Of a stretch of DNA of 64,000 bases, positions 34,045-41,137 are shown piece by piece; position 1 is the stretch's first letter, and every line of letters starts with the position of its first letter. Position numbers and translations under genes: made by a program. Source of the DNA: JALZVT01 sp039029135 (GTDB taxonomy: Bacteria; Pseudomonadota; Gammaproteobacteria; Pseudomonadales; Azotimanducaceae); NCBI GenBank assembly GCA_039029135.1, contig JBCCGT010000009.1, forward strand, positions 62,001-126,000, written 5' to 3'. The notes under the pieces were generated by a model. It saw only the letters and a list, made by a program, of their open reading frames with translations, did no database searches and was not told where the DNA came from.

Positions 34045-35283
34045 CTAAAACTTCACGATCATCGATACCCAAAACCGCGTGGTGTCTGTCGCCAGTTCAT
34101 CGGCGTTGTAATGCGCAAACTTGAACTGTCCGCTAACGCGCTTGCTAAAGGTGTAGGTACCGACGAAATTCACCTCGTCGCCGTAGTCGATACTGCCCTC
34201 GTTGGCCCGGAACTGATGCCAAAAGGCCCCGTAGGCGAGCTTCCCGGTCTTGCCGGCCACGCCAATACGCAAGTCTTCAATGCCTGTTGCGGGCGTCAGC
34301 AGAAACTTGTCCGCCCAACCCTGAAACTTGTGCAGAGTGGCGAGCGGCGTCCGAAAGGCCGCAACGCCATCATCCGAGCCGAGGACGGTGTATTCGGCCT
34401 TGAGCGCCACGGCGCCGACCGGGTAAGAGGCCTGTAGCGAGAAATACTCAGCCTGGTAGTCCAGAGGACTGTCCGCGTGATCGCGCTGTGTAGCGATTGT
34501 CGCGGTCAGGTCCAGCTTGTCGAAGCTGCCGCTGTAGCTCGCCCCAAAGGTACGCGTTGAATTTGGCAGTCCGTTGTCGTTACTGAAGTCGAGCAGGTGG
34601 GCAAATCCCGTGATCTTGTGGCCCGCGAGCGGCGTCCACTGCACGTCCAGCAAATGCGAGTTGCTGCGCCAGTTGCCGGGCTGAGCGCCGTCCCCGGGAC
34701 CGAAAATGCGATTGACGTTCCATACATAGCTGTAGTCGATCTTCAGCCCATCCGTCGGCGCGAGCTGGGCACGCATGGCATCAAAGGTCTGTTCATTCTG
34801 GCGCCACGCCACACCGCCGATGAATCGCTGATCGGCATGATTGATGCGCTGCCGGCCGCCCGTAAAGGTCGCACGTTCGGTCTTGTAGGCGAGGAACGCC
34901 AGATTCAGGTCGGTACCCTCTGGGTCGGCGACGACAGGGAACTCGGACTCCCCGTTGGTTGTGCTGTTGAATCGCTCTTCACCCAGCGCCTGAACGTGAT
35001 CCACGCCAAGCCCGAGATGAAAACCTTGGTAGCTTGCGGACTGCCACTGCAGCCGGGCAAGCACCGTGTTAGCGCGTGCGTTGTCGCCAATGCCTTCCTG
35101 ATCAACGAACTCAAATCGATAGCGGAGGTTTAGCTTGGTGCTTCCAGCGGCAAGCGCGTCCCAAACGCTCGCATCGGTGGAACCCGACGCGGCCGCCTGA
35201 TCGTCGGCGTCCGCAGGGCCCGCTGAAAGCAGCGCGGCTGCAAACACACATGCACCAGCGGCGGTTTTCCGAGAAAGTGGCAT
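34045..35283 (-). CDS. Outer-membrane porin, alginate-export family type
   Basis: A 412-residue beta-barrel protein. It has a cleavable signal peptide (about 1-25, ending near ADA), alternating amphipathic strands throughout, and a C-terminal Phe (SMIVKF), the usual outer-membrane insertion signal. It resembles the alginate-export (AlgE-like) barrel family. As the first gene of the nitrate block it probably admits nitrate or nitrite to the periplasm for NrtA. The start at 35283 is chosen for the signal peptide and AGGAG upstream; the frame stays open further up, into leader repeats. An intergenic gap of about 190-270 bp separates it from nrtA. Confidence 0.8.
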   Translation of the reverse strand: MPLSRKTAAGACVFAAALLSAGPADADDQAAASGSTDASVWDALAAGSTKLNLRYRFEFVDQEGIGDNARANTVLARLQWQSASYQGFHLGLGVDHVQALGEERFNSTTNGESEFPVVADPEGTDLNLAFLAYKTERATFTGGRQRINHADQRFIGGVAWRQNEQTFDAMRAQLAPTDGLKIDYSYVWNVNRIFGPGDGAQPGNWRSNSHLLDVQWTPLAGHKITGFAHLLDFSNDNGLPNSTRTFGASYSGSFDKLDLTATIATQRDHADSPLDYQAEYFSLQASYPVGAVALKAEYTVLGSDDGVAAFRTPLATLHKFQGWADKFLLTPATGIEDLRIGVAGKTGKLAYGAFWHQFRANEGSIDYGDEVNFVGTYTFSKRVSGQFKFAHYNADELATDTTRFWVSMIVKF

Positions 35284-35325
35284 TCCTGATGTACTCCTGA
35301 TTCTTGTCTTTCGTTGCCAGTGCGC

Positions 35326-35358
35326 GATCCCCGTACAATCAAGTACGTGGATCCCACG
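35326..35358 (-). promoter_or_regulatory. Two overlapping inverted repeats in the nitrate operon leader
   Basis: First: GATCCACGTAC and GTACGGGGATC (one mismatch) around a six-base TTGATT loop at 35326-35353. Second: CGTGG and CCACG around GAT at 35346-35358. They share bases, so as RNA hairpins they exclude each other. They lie 43-75 bp before the porin start codon. Confidence 0.5.
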
Positions 35359-35386
35359 ACCTCTCTCGCCAGCCCATGCTTGTTTC

Positions 35387-35419
35387 GCACTCGTTCGGCA
35401 CTCGTTCGGCACTCGTTTA
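35387..35419 (-). repeat. Three tandem 11-bp repeats upstream of the nitrate operon
   Basis: On the plus strand GCACTCGTTCG, GCACTCGTTCG, GCACTCGTTTA follow each other directly. The spacing of one helical turn suits an array of regulator sites on one DNA face. Confidence 0.6.
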
Positions 35420-35707
35420 GCAGATTCAATTTGCGGGCCAAGTCACGCCCGCTCGGGACAATCGTTTTTCTTCTGACGTGCTTCCGTGGCGACCTGCAGA
35501 AACGTCCAACCGCGGTGCAATTGCATCGTGCGCGTGGCACATCGCGGTGCAGCTTTCCGGCGGCGGGCAGCGCTGTGTTCCACGCGGGTGCGCGCGACCG
35601 GTTCGTGCACGAGGATGGCGCGAACCAAAGAGATTGGGGACAAATTGTCGATTGCCCCACCGCTGCGCAGCCGAGACAATTCGCACCATGAGACAGCAGA
35701 CGTATTG

Positions 35708-36559
35708 ATGTTCTCGAACGCGATATTTGCCGGCGGCGGCAGTCGCTGCTTTTGGCAGTTGGGGTTCTGGTGGGGCGCGAACCGGGCGGGACTAAAATTG
35801 CGTTCCCAGGTTCGCTTCGCTGCCGCGACCAGCGCGGGTAGCGCGGTGGCCCTTGCGGCGATGCTGGGCCGCGAGGAAGAGGCGCTAGCGGCGTTCCAGC
35901 GCATGGCGCGTGACAACCCCGGCAACCTGCATTGGCGAAACCTGAAACCAGGCAGCCACGCCCCCGTCCTGCCACACATGGTCATGTTCCGCAGCATCAT
36001 GGCCGAACTGTTGACGGATCAGGATCTCGGGCGTCTGGCCGATCGCGAACTCGTCTTCCTTATCGCTCGCTGCCCGCCTCTGCTGCCCGGCGCGCTGTCA
36101 GCGTTGCTGGGTTTCTCCACCTATGGGCTGGAGAAGTGGCTTACCGGTCGCGTTCACCCAGAATGGAGTCGCCGCCTCGGTTTCGCCCCGATTGTCGCGA
36201 GCAGCCGCGATGCGCGCACGACCCAGGAACTGACGGACATGGTTCTGGCCTCATCGTGCGTGCCACCGCTGCTGCCCAGCCCGCCCTATAAAGGAGAGCG
36301 CATCCTGGACGGTGGCATGATCGACAACGTGCCCGCGTTCCTGACGGAGGGCCACCCGGGCAGGACGCTGGTACTGCTGAGCAAGCGCTATCGCAGGCCC
36401 CTGCCCGAGGTGGTCAATCGTCTCTACCTGCAGCCGAGCGAGCCGATCACGCTGGACAAGTTCGACTACGCCGATCCCGAGGGTTTGCAGAGGGTCTTCG
36501 ATCTGGGCTGCACGGACGGCCAGCGCTTCGCCGCCGCGCAAACGCCATCCCAGTTGTAG
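35708..36559 (+). CDS. Patatin-like phospholipase
   Basis: A 283-residue patatin-family acyl hydrolase. The oxyanion loop GGGSRCFWQLG is near residue 9-19, the nucleophile Ser in ATSAGS (G/A-x-S-x-G like) near 49, and the catalytic Asp in DGGMIDN near 206. The family hydrolyses phospholipid or other lipid esters with a Ser-Asp dyad. The ATG at 35708 directly precedes the first strand, although the frame stays open upstream. No signal peptide. It is divergent from the nitrate block, so a functional link is not implied. Confidence 0.85.
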   Translation: MFSNAIFAGGGSRCFWQLGFWWGANRAGLKLRSQVRFAAATSAGSAVALAAMLGREEEALAAFQRMARDNPGNLHWRNLKPGSHAPVLPHMVMFRSIMAELLTDQDLGRLADRELVFLIARCPPLLPGALSALLGFSTYGLEKWLTGRVHPEWSRRLGFAPIVASSRDARTTQELTDMVLASSCVPPLLPSPPYKGERILDGGMIDNVPAFLTEGHPGRTLVLLSKRYRRPLPEVVNRLYLQPSEPITLDKFDYADPEGLQRVFDLGCTDGQRFAAAQTPSQL

Positions 36560-36596
36560 CCCGGCGCTCTAGCGCCCGGATACAGGTGTTTGCGGA

Positions 36597-37073
36597 CTAC
36601 CGACGCGGCCTTGGCTGGCCGCGCGGACGTTCCTGAATCTGCCGGGCAAAAGGCACCAGTTCAGCCGCCTCATCGAGCAGGCGCCCCTGTATCCAGGGAT
36701 CCCGACCGGCGCTGGTGCGCAATCGCAGTACCGACGATGCGCTGCCTTCGGCAGTCCGAGACACCTCCCAGATGTCGGCCCAACGATACAGCCGCTCGTC
36801 CTGACGGGCGTGGCTCTCGCGCCGTTCGAGCACGCCGATGTCCGAGATCTCAAACGAATGAATAAGTGGCGCCCGAAAGTAGAGCCCAATCTGGATCACC
36901 AGGGCCGCGGCCAGCAGGACGATCAGCACCCAAGCCCACACCCCGGTGGAAGGATCGGCCTGAAACAACACGGCGGTGATCGCCGCGAGCACCAGCACTA
37001 ATAGCACAAGTGTCCGCAGCATCATGTTTCTGCGGGCGCGCAGCAGCTTCTGCTGCGAGTAGCTAATTTTCAT
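36597..37073 (-). CDS. Small membrane protein, two helices, unknown function
   Basis: A 158-residue protein I do not recognise. A basic N-terminus (KISYSQQKLLRARRNMMLR) is followed by two hydrophobic helices (about 18-38 and 45-65), then a soluble domain of about 90 residues with alternating polarity (FEISDIGVLERRESHARQDERLYRWADIWEVSR), somewhat like PH-like membrane proteins. The start at 37073 is supported by GGGAG 8 nt upstream. The frame continues upstream through a degenerate repeat, which I take as non-coding. It lies 341 bp downstream of the double-glycine-leader peptide gene on the same strand. Confidence 0.65.
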   Translation of the reverse strand: MKISYSQQKLLRARRNMMLRTLVLLVLVLAAITAVLFQADPSTGVWAWVLIVLLAAALVIQIGLYFRAPLIHSFEISDIGVLERRESHARQDERLYRWADIWEVSRTAEGSASSVLRLRTSAGRDPWIQGRLLDEAAELVPFARQIQERPRGQPRPRR

Positions 37074-37414
37074 CGCTACCAGTCTCCCTCTTTCTTTGCG
37101 CCTTTCTTCGCGTCTTCCTTGGCGTCTTTGTTCGCGCCGTTGTTCGCGTGTTTGTTCGCGCCGTTGTTCGCGCCAGGTCACCAGACCGCCTGTTGAAGTC
37201 CTACCCGCTGGCCCCGATGCAATCCCGGCGAACGGCTTGCGCGACCGCGATGACCATTTTCCGACAGACGGTTGCGACAGGCGAAGGTCAGCGCGCGTCC
37301 GACCTGCGCCGTTCATTGCCACCGCTCGCGGGTGTCTGCGTTGCGCGACCGTCTGCCGGCCGGACACGCGACTGCTGCTGCGGACGGCATCCGCACCACC
37401 CGCCCGATCTCGCG
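37074..37414. other. 341-bp gap with degenerate tandem repeat
   Basis: Between the peptide gene and the small membrane protein gene. The part at about 37090-37180 is a degenerate repeat; the rest (37180-37414) shows no gene, hairpin with T-tract or RNA that I recognise. Confidence 0.4.
37090..37180. repeat. Degenerate ~12-bp tandem repeat
   Basis: Units of the form GTTCGCGCCGTT, GTTCGCGTGTTT and TCTTCGCGTCTT follow one another for about 90 bp. Read on the minus strand it would encode an Arg/Glu/Gln-rich string, but it lies upstream of the likely start at 37073. Confidence 0.6.
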
Positions 37415-37690
37415 CTAGCTGTCCCTGCGGCGGCGGGGCCCGGCGTTCGATCCGCCCTCGGCCCCGGTACCGATCAGCACGCCGCCCGCACCAGCGAGCG
37501 CGACGCCAGCCGCCGCTACGGTCAGTTCACCCGCCGTGAAGGCAGCCACCAAGCCGACCGGTACGGTCGCGAGCCCGGCGGTGCCGACGACGGCGACCCC
37601 CAGCCCGATGGCGGCGAGTCCCGCGGCCACGCATTCCAACTCGCTTCCCCCGGCCACGATCGCAACTTCCTGAGCGGTCAGTTCTCGCAT
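37415..37690 (-). CDS. Double-glycine-leader peptide, bacteriocin-like
   Basis: A 91-residue small protein. MRELTAQEVAIVAGG (residues 1-15) is a textbook double-glycine leader of the kind cut by PCAT/C39 peptidase transporters: Met-Arg-Glu-Leu, spaced acidic/hydrophobic positions, ending GG. The predicted mature part of 76 residues is Gly/Ala/Val-rich with two or three hydrophobic stretches and a basic tail (GPRRRRDS). One Cys lies near the new N-terminus. GGGAG precedes the ATG by 7 nt. No C39 transporter or immunity protein is certain nearby, although the two-helix protein at 36597-37073 is on the same strand. It may be a class II-like bacteriocin, a secreted signal, or an unrelated peptide with this leader. 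Confidence 0.7.
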   Translation of the reverse strand: MRELTAQEVAIVAGGSELECVAAGLAAIGLGVAVVGTAGLATVPVGLVAAFTAGELTVAAAGVALAGAGGVLIGTGAEGGSNAGPRRRRDS

Positions 37691-37693
37691 AAC

Positions 37694-37743
37694 GTTACTC
37701 CCAGTTACTTACAGTTACTGTCAGTTACTCTCAGTCGCTCTGA
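37694..37743 (-). repeat. Five 10-bp tandem repeats upstream of the leader-peptide gene
   Basis: On the plus strand: GTTACTCCCA, GTTACTTACA, GTTACTGTCA, GTTACTCTCA, GTCGCTCTGA, with no gaps. The unit nearest the gene supplies the ribosome-binding GGGAG on the minus strand, three bases before the ATG. Confidence 0.75.
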
Positions 37744-37968
37744 GATGATTGATTCAGTCGCCAGGCGGTGCGCCCGCCTGCGTAACCAGCATCCGGGAAA
37801 TGCGCGCCTCACCGTAGCCGCTGTGAACGGCTCGCAGTGTGAGAGATCACGGCCATCGCTGTGCGATATGTCTGCAACAATGGCCGACGCCGAGTCAACC
37901 GACGGTGGTAGAGCCGGCCAACGGCTGTCTATACTGATTGGCAGTGGGTTCGTGGAGGGTTCAGCGTC

Positions 37969-39264
37969 ATGCACAGACGTCTGCTAACGGCAGCATTGGT
38001 GGCCACGTTCTGCTGGTACGCTCCGCTTGCGCAGGGCGCCGAAATCGCTCCGGTATCGGCCGCCCGTGCACAGCTCGAGGCCGGCGAGTATCAGGCCGCG
38101 GCGCAGCTCGCGGATGACCTGCTCGCCCGCCTTGACACCCGTTTCGATCGCTTCGGCATGGGGCTGGTAAACCCGCTGCAGATCAAGGCCGAGGCGCTGT
38201 ATCGACTCGGGCAGTTCCCTGCGGCGCTCGATCTTTCGGCTCGGGCATGGAACATCGTCCGCTACAACGAGGGCCTGCATAGCCTGTCCCAGATTCCCGA
38301 GATGCAGCGATTGGCCAGCATCACCGCGGCGACCGGCGACCTGGAAGCGGCGAACGACCTAGAGGAGGCCTCGTTCGAGCTGGCGCTACGCACCTACGGC
38401 AAGCACGATGTCCGTCTCGTCGACCACCTGCATCGCCTGGCCAACTGGTATGCCGACAACGGCCATCACGTCGAGGCCCTGCAGCTACACGCGCGCTCGC
38501 GGGACATCACCCGGCAGCACCTGCCCGACGCCGAGGCGCTGCTGGAGCGCAGCCTGTCCGGGATCACGCACGCCTATCTTGAGCTGGGCTTCCCGAACTA
38601 CCGGGCGATCGCGGCAGCCGACGACTCGTCTGCCTTGCCCTTACGTCCCGAGACCACCTTCAAGCCGTCCATGAGCGATGCGGGAACGCTGCGCGATCTG
38701 GTGTTGCCCAAGCTGCACGTCGGTCAGGCGGTCGCGCACAGCGCCTTCCTGCCGGGGGAATTCGCGGCGCGCGAGCTGGTCGCCCTGCGACGCGAGCAGC
38801 ATCAGCGGGCGCTCGCGGCCGGCGAGACAGCCGACCCACAGGCCCTGGCCGATGCCATCACCGCCCTGGGCGACTGGCATCAGCTGCTCGGCCAGTCAGG
38901 CAAAGCACTGGCGAGCTATCGCGAGGCACAGACGCTCGCCGCCTCGGGCCCTGCGTCTGCGCGGTTCGACACGCCGGAGCTGCTCTACGTACCGCATCCC
39001 GGCTCTCCAGACCCCGGCGCGCTGCACGGTCCCAAGCGTTCGCTGTCCGGTGAGGTACGGCTGCAGGTGCGCATCGACAACCGCGGTCGCGTGCGCCACA
39101 CCAGACTCGTCAGCAGCGTGCCGGCAAATCTGGATACGCTGCAGTACGTCCGAGCCGTGCGGAACGCCAAGTACCGCCCGGCGCTCGCTGACACTGGCTT
39201 CGTGGCCACGGCCGACGTGCCGCTGCGGCTGGACTTCTCCTATGAGGTCGCCGGCAAACCCTAG
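37969..39264 (+). CDS. Periplasmic TPR protein with TonB-C-like end
   Basis: A 431-residue exported protein: signal peptide 1-24 (cleavage near QGA), several TPR-like helix pairs (about 30-300), and a C-terminal domain of about 75 residues (GEVRLQVRIDNRGRVRHTRLVSSVP...) resembling the TonB C-terminal/energy-transducer fold. There is no membrane anchor after signal cleavage, so it is not a real TonB. GGAGGG precedes the ATG. Unlinked to its neighbours by overlap. The function is unknown; peptidoglycan or outer-membrane assembly contact is a guess. Confidence 0.7.
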   Translation: MHRRLLTAALVATFCWYAPLAQGAEIAPVSAARAQLEAGEYQAAAQLADDLLARLDTRFDRFGMGLVNPLQIKAEALYRLGQFPAALDLSARAWNIVRYNEGLHSLSQIPEMQRLASITAATGDLEAANDLEEASFELALRTYGKHDVRLVDHLHRLANWYADNGHHVEALQLHARSRDITRQHLPDAEALLERSLSGITHAYLELGFPNYRAIAAADDSSALPLRPETTFKPSMSDAGTLRDLVLPKLHVGQAVAHSAFLPGEFAARELVALRREQHQRALAAGETADPQALADAITALGDWHQLLGQSGKALASYREAQTLAASGPASARFDTPELLYVPHPGSPDPGALHGPKRSLSGEVRLQVRIDNRGRVRHTRLVSSVPANLDTLQYVRAVRNAKYRPALADTGFVATADVPLRLDFSYEVAGKP

Positions 39265-39453
39265 CCAGCGCTGAATCACGGCGCGCAGTGTTGCCTGCGC
39301 CGACGCAGCACCAAAGGCGTCTGCCCGCACCTTTCACCTTTCACCTTGCAGGGTGACAGGCTCGTTCGGCGCCCTGCGATCGACGGTGGCCGCACACTCG
39401 ATACAGGGCATACACTCGCGGTCTTCCCACTGCTGATGTCCAGGAGCCCGCCG

Positions 39454-41085
39454 ATGCCCAGACGGTCCGACGCCCCGAACGCGATGATCGTGAGCGCGCA
39501 GCCGGAGGCCTCAGAGGCCGGCGCGCGCGTCCTTATGCGCGGCGGCAATGCCATCGACGCCGCGATGACCGCCGCCCTGGTGCAGGGCGTGGTCGACCCG
39601 CAGATGACCGGCATCGCGGGCTTCGGCAACTGCCAGATATTCATGCCGCGCCGCGGCGTACACACCTGTATCGACTTTCACGGCAAGACGCCGCTCGCGG
39701 CGACCCCGGACATGTGGGCGTCACGCCTGATTGCAGAGACGCGCGACGGCTTCGGCTTCATCCTCGAGGAACACGTCAACGATCTCGGCTATCAGGCTAT
39801 CACGACGCCCGGATCCCTCCTCGCCTACCACGAGGCGGTGGCCGAATTCGGCACCTTCGACTGGTCCGATGTCTGCCAGCCCGCCATCGGCTACGCAGAG
39901 GACGGCTTCATCGTGCGGCCCGCCGTCAACCGCTGGTGGACCAGCGGCGCCAGCCTCGGCCGCGTGGCGGTGACCGAGCGCCTCGCGCACACGCCCGCCG
40001 GCCGCGCGCTGTACTTCCATGACGACGGGACTCTGCTGCAGGTTGGCGAGCGATTGGTGAACAAGGACCTCGCGCGCACGCTGCGGCGCATCGCGGCGGA
40101 GGGCGCGCAGTCGTTCTACAGCGGCACCATCGCCGAAGAAATCGTCGCCGACATGCGGGCGAACGGCGGCCTGCTGTCCGCCGAGGACCTTGCCGGCTAT
40201 CAAACCACGCGCACCGATCCGTTGCGCGGCGCTTATCGAGAGCTGCAGATCGCGACCAACCAACCGCCGGGCGGCGGCATCATGCTGATCGAGATGCTCA
40301 ACATCCTCGGCCACTTCGACCTATCGGGCCTCGGCCATAACTGCGCGGAGTATCTGCGCATCGTTGCCGAGGCCATGAAGGCCGCCACCGCGGACAAGGA
40401 AGCTTTCGTCGGCGATCCTGGGTTCGTGGACGTACCGATCGAACGACTGACCGGCGCGCCGCTCGCCGCCGACTACACCGCGCGCATACGCGCGGGCGAC
40501 AAGCTGAACGTCGAGCGCTTCAACGCCGGGGAACCACCCGATACCACCCACGTCGCCGTGATCGATGCCGACGGCAACTGCGTCACCATGACGCACAGCC
40601 TGGGCATGCCGTCGGGCGTGGTCACCGAGGGCCTGGGTTTCATGTACAACGGCTGCATGGGGGTGTTCGATCCGCGACCGGGTCGCGCGGGTTCCATCGC
40701 CCCGGGCAAGAGTCGCTTCAGCTCGCTGTGCCCCACGATCGTCTTCGAGGGCGACAAGCCACGCATCGTCGTCGGCGCCCCAGGCGGCACGCAGATCGCG
40801 ATGGGCGTGCTGCAAACCATCCTGAATGTGGTCGACTTCGACATGTCGATCGTCGAAGCGGTCTCGGCGCCGCGCTTTTCAGCAACGAGCAATTTCATCG
40901 ACATCACGAACCGCATACCGGAGTACGTTGTGCAGCCGCTGCGGGACCTGGGCTATTCGATCGTGCGCAACCCAGCAAGTTTCGAGTTTGGACGGGTGCA
41001 CGGCATCGTCGACGGACAGCGAGGATTGGAGGGCGGCGCGGACCCGGGTTCGGACGGCGTAGCGCTCGGCGTGCACGTCAACTAG
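39454..41085 (+). CDS. Gamma-glutamyltransferase family protein
   Basis: A 543-residue Ntn-hydrolase of the GGT family. The autocleavage nucleophile is expected at Thr364 in DTTHVAVIDADGN. The early GGNAIDAAMTAALVQGVVDP and later MGTQIAMGVLQTILNVVDF-like helices match the family. The start at 39454 is given because AGGAG lies 7 nt before it; an ATG six codons earlier is possible. I see no signal peptide, while many GGTs are periplasmic, so it may be a cytosolic member acting on glutathione conjugates or another gamma-glutamyl compound. Confidence 0.88.
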   Translation: MPRRSDAPNAMIVSAQPEASEAGARVLMRGGNAIDAAMTAALVQGVVDPQMTGIAGFGNCQIFMPRRGVHTCIDFHGKTPLAATPDMWASRLIAETRDGFGFILEEHVNDLGYQAITTPGSLLAYHEAVAEFGTFDWSDVCQPAIGYAEDGFIVRPAVNRWWTSGASLGRVAVTERLAHTPAGRALYFHDDGTLLQVGERLVNKDLARTLRRIAAEGAQSFYSGTIAEEIVADMRANGGLLSAEDLAGYQTTRTDPLRGAYRELQIATNQPPGGGIMLIEMLNILGHFDLSGLGHNCAEYLRIVAEAMKAATADKEAFVGDPGFVDVPIERLTGAPLAADYTARIRAGDKLNVERFNAGEPPDTTHVAVIDADGNCVTMTHSLGMPSGVVTEGLGFMYNGCMGVFDPRPGRAGSIAPGKSRFSSLCPTIVFEGDKPRIVVGAPGGTQIAMGVLQTILNVVDFDMSIVEAVSAPRFSATSNFIDITNRIPEYVVQPLRDLGYSIVRNPASFEFGRVHGIVDGQRGLEGGADPGSDGVALGVHVN

Positions 41086-41137
41086 CGAGTACCAACCGAC
41101 GCCAAAATGTCGCCCGGACAAAATGCCGGGGCGACCA

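Larger units (their letters stand above)
35284..35707. promoter_or_regulatory. Divergent control region of the nitrate block and patatin gene, 424 bp
   Basis: Contains the leader of the porin/nitrate operon on the minus strand and the upstream region of the patatin-like gene on the plus strand. On the operon side there are two overlapping inverted repeats (35326-35358) and three 11-bp direct repeats (35387-35419). No protein gene or RNA gene is recognised. I expect regulation by nitrogen or nitrate, but no proven box is visible. Confidence 0.45.

Noticed and set aside
35425..35440. Possible sigma-54 promoter on the minus strand before the nitrate operon
   Set aside because: The -24 part is good (TGGCCCG), but the -12 part reads TTGAA instead of TTGC, losing the key C; the spacing is right, so it is only a weak candidate.
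37705..37974. Minus-strand frame of 89 codons before the leader-peptide gene
   Set aside because: Runs through the 10-bp repeats, lacks a ribosome site and has no resemblance to a known protein.
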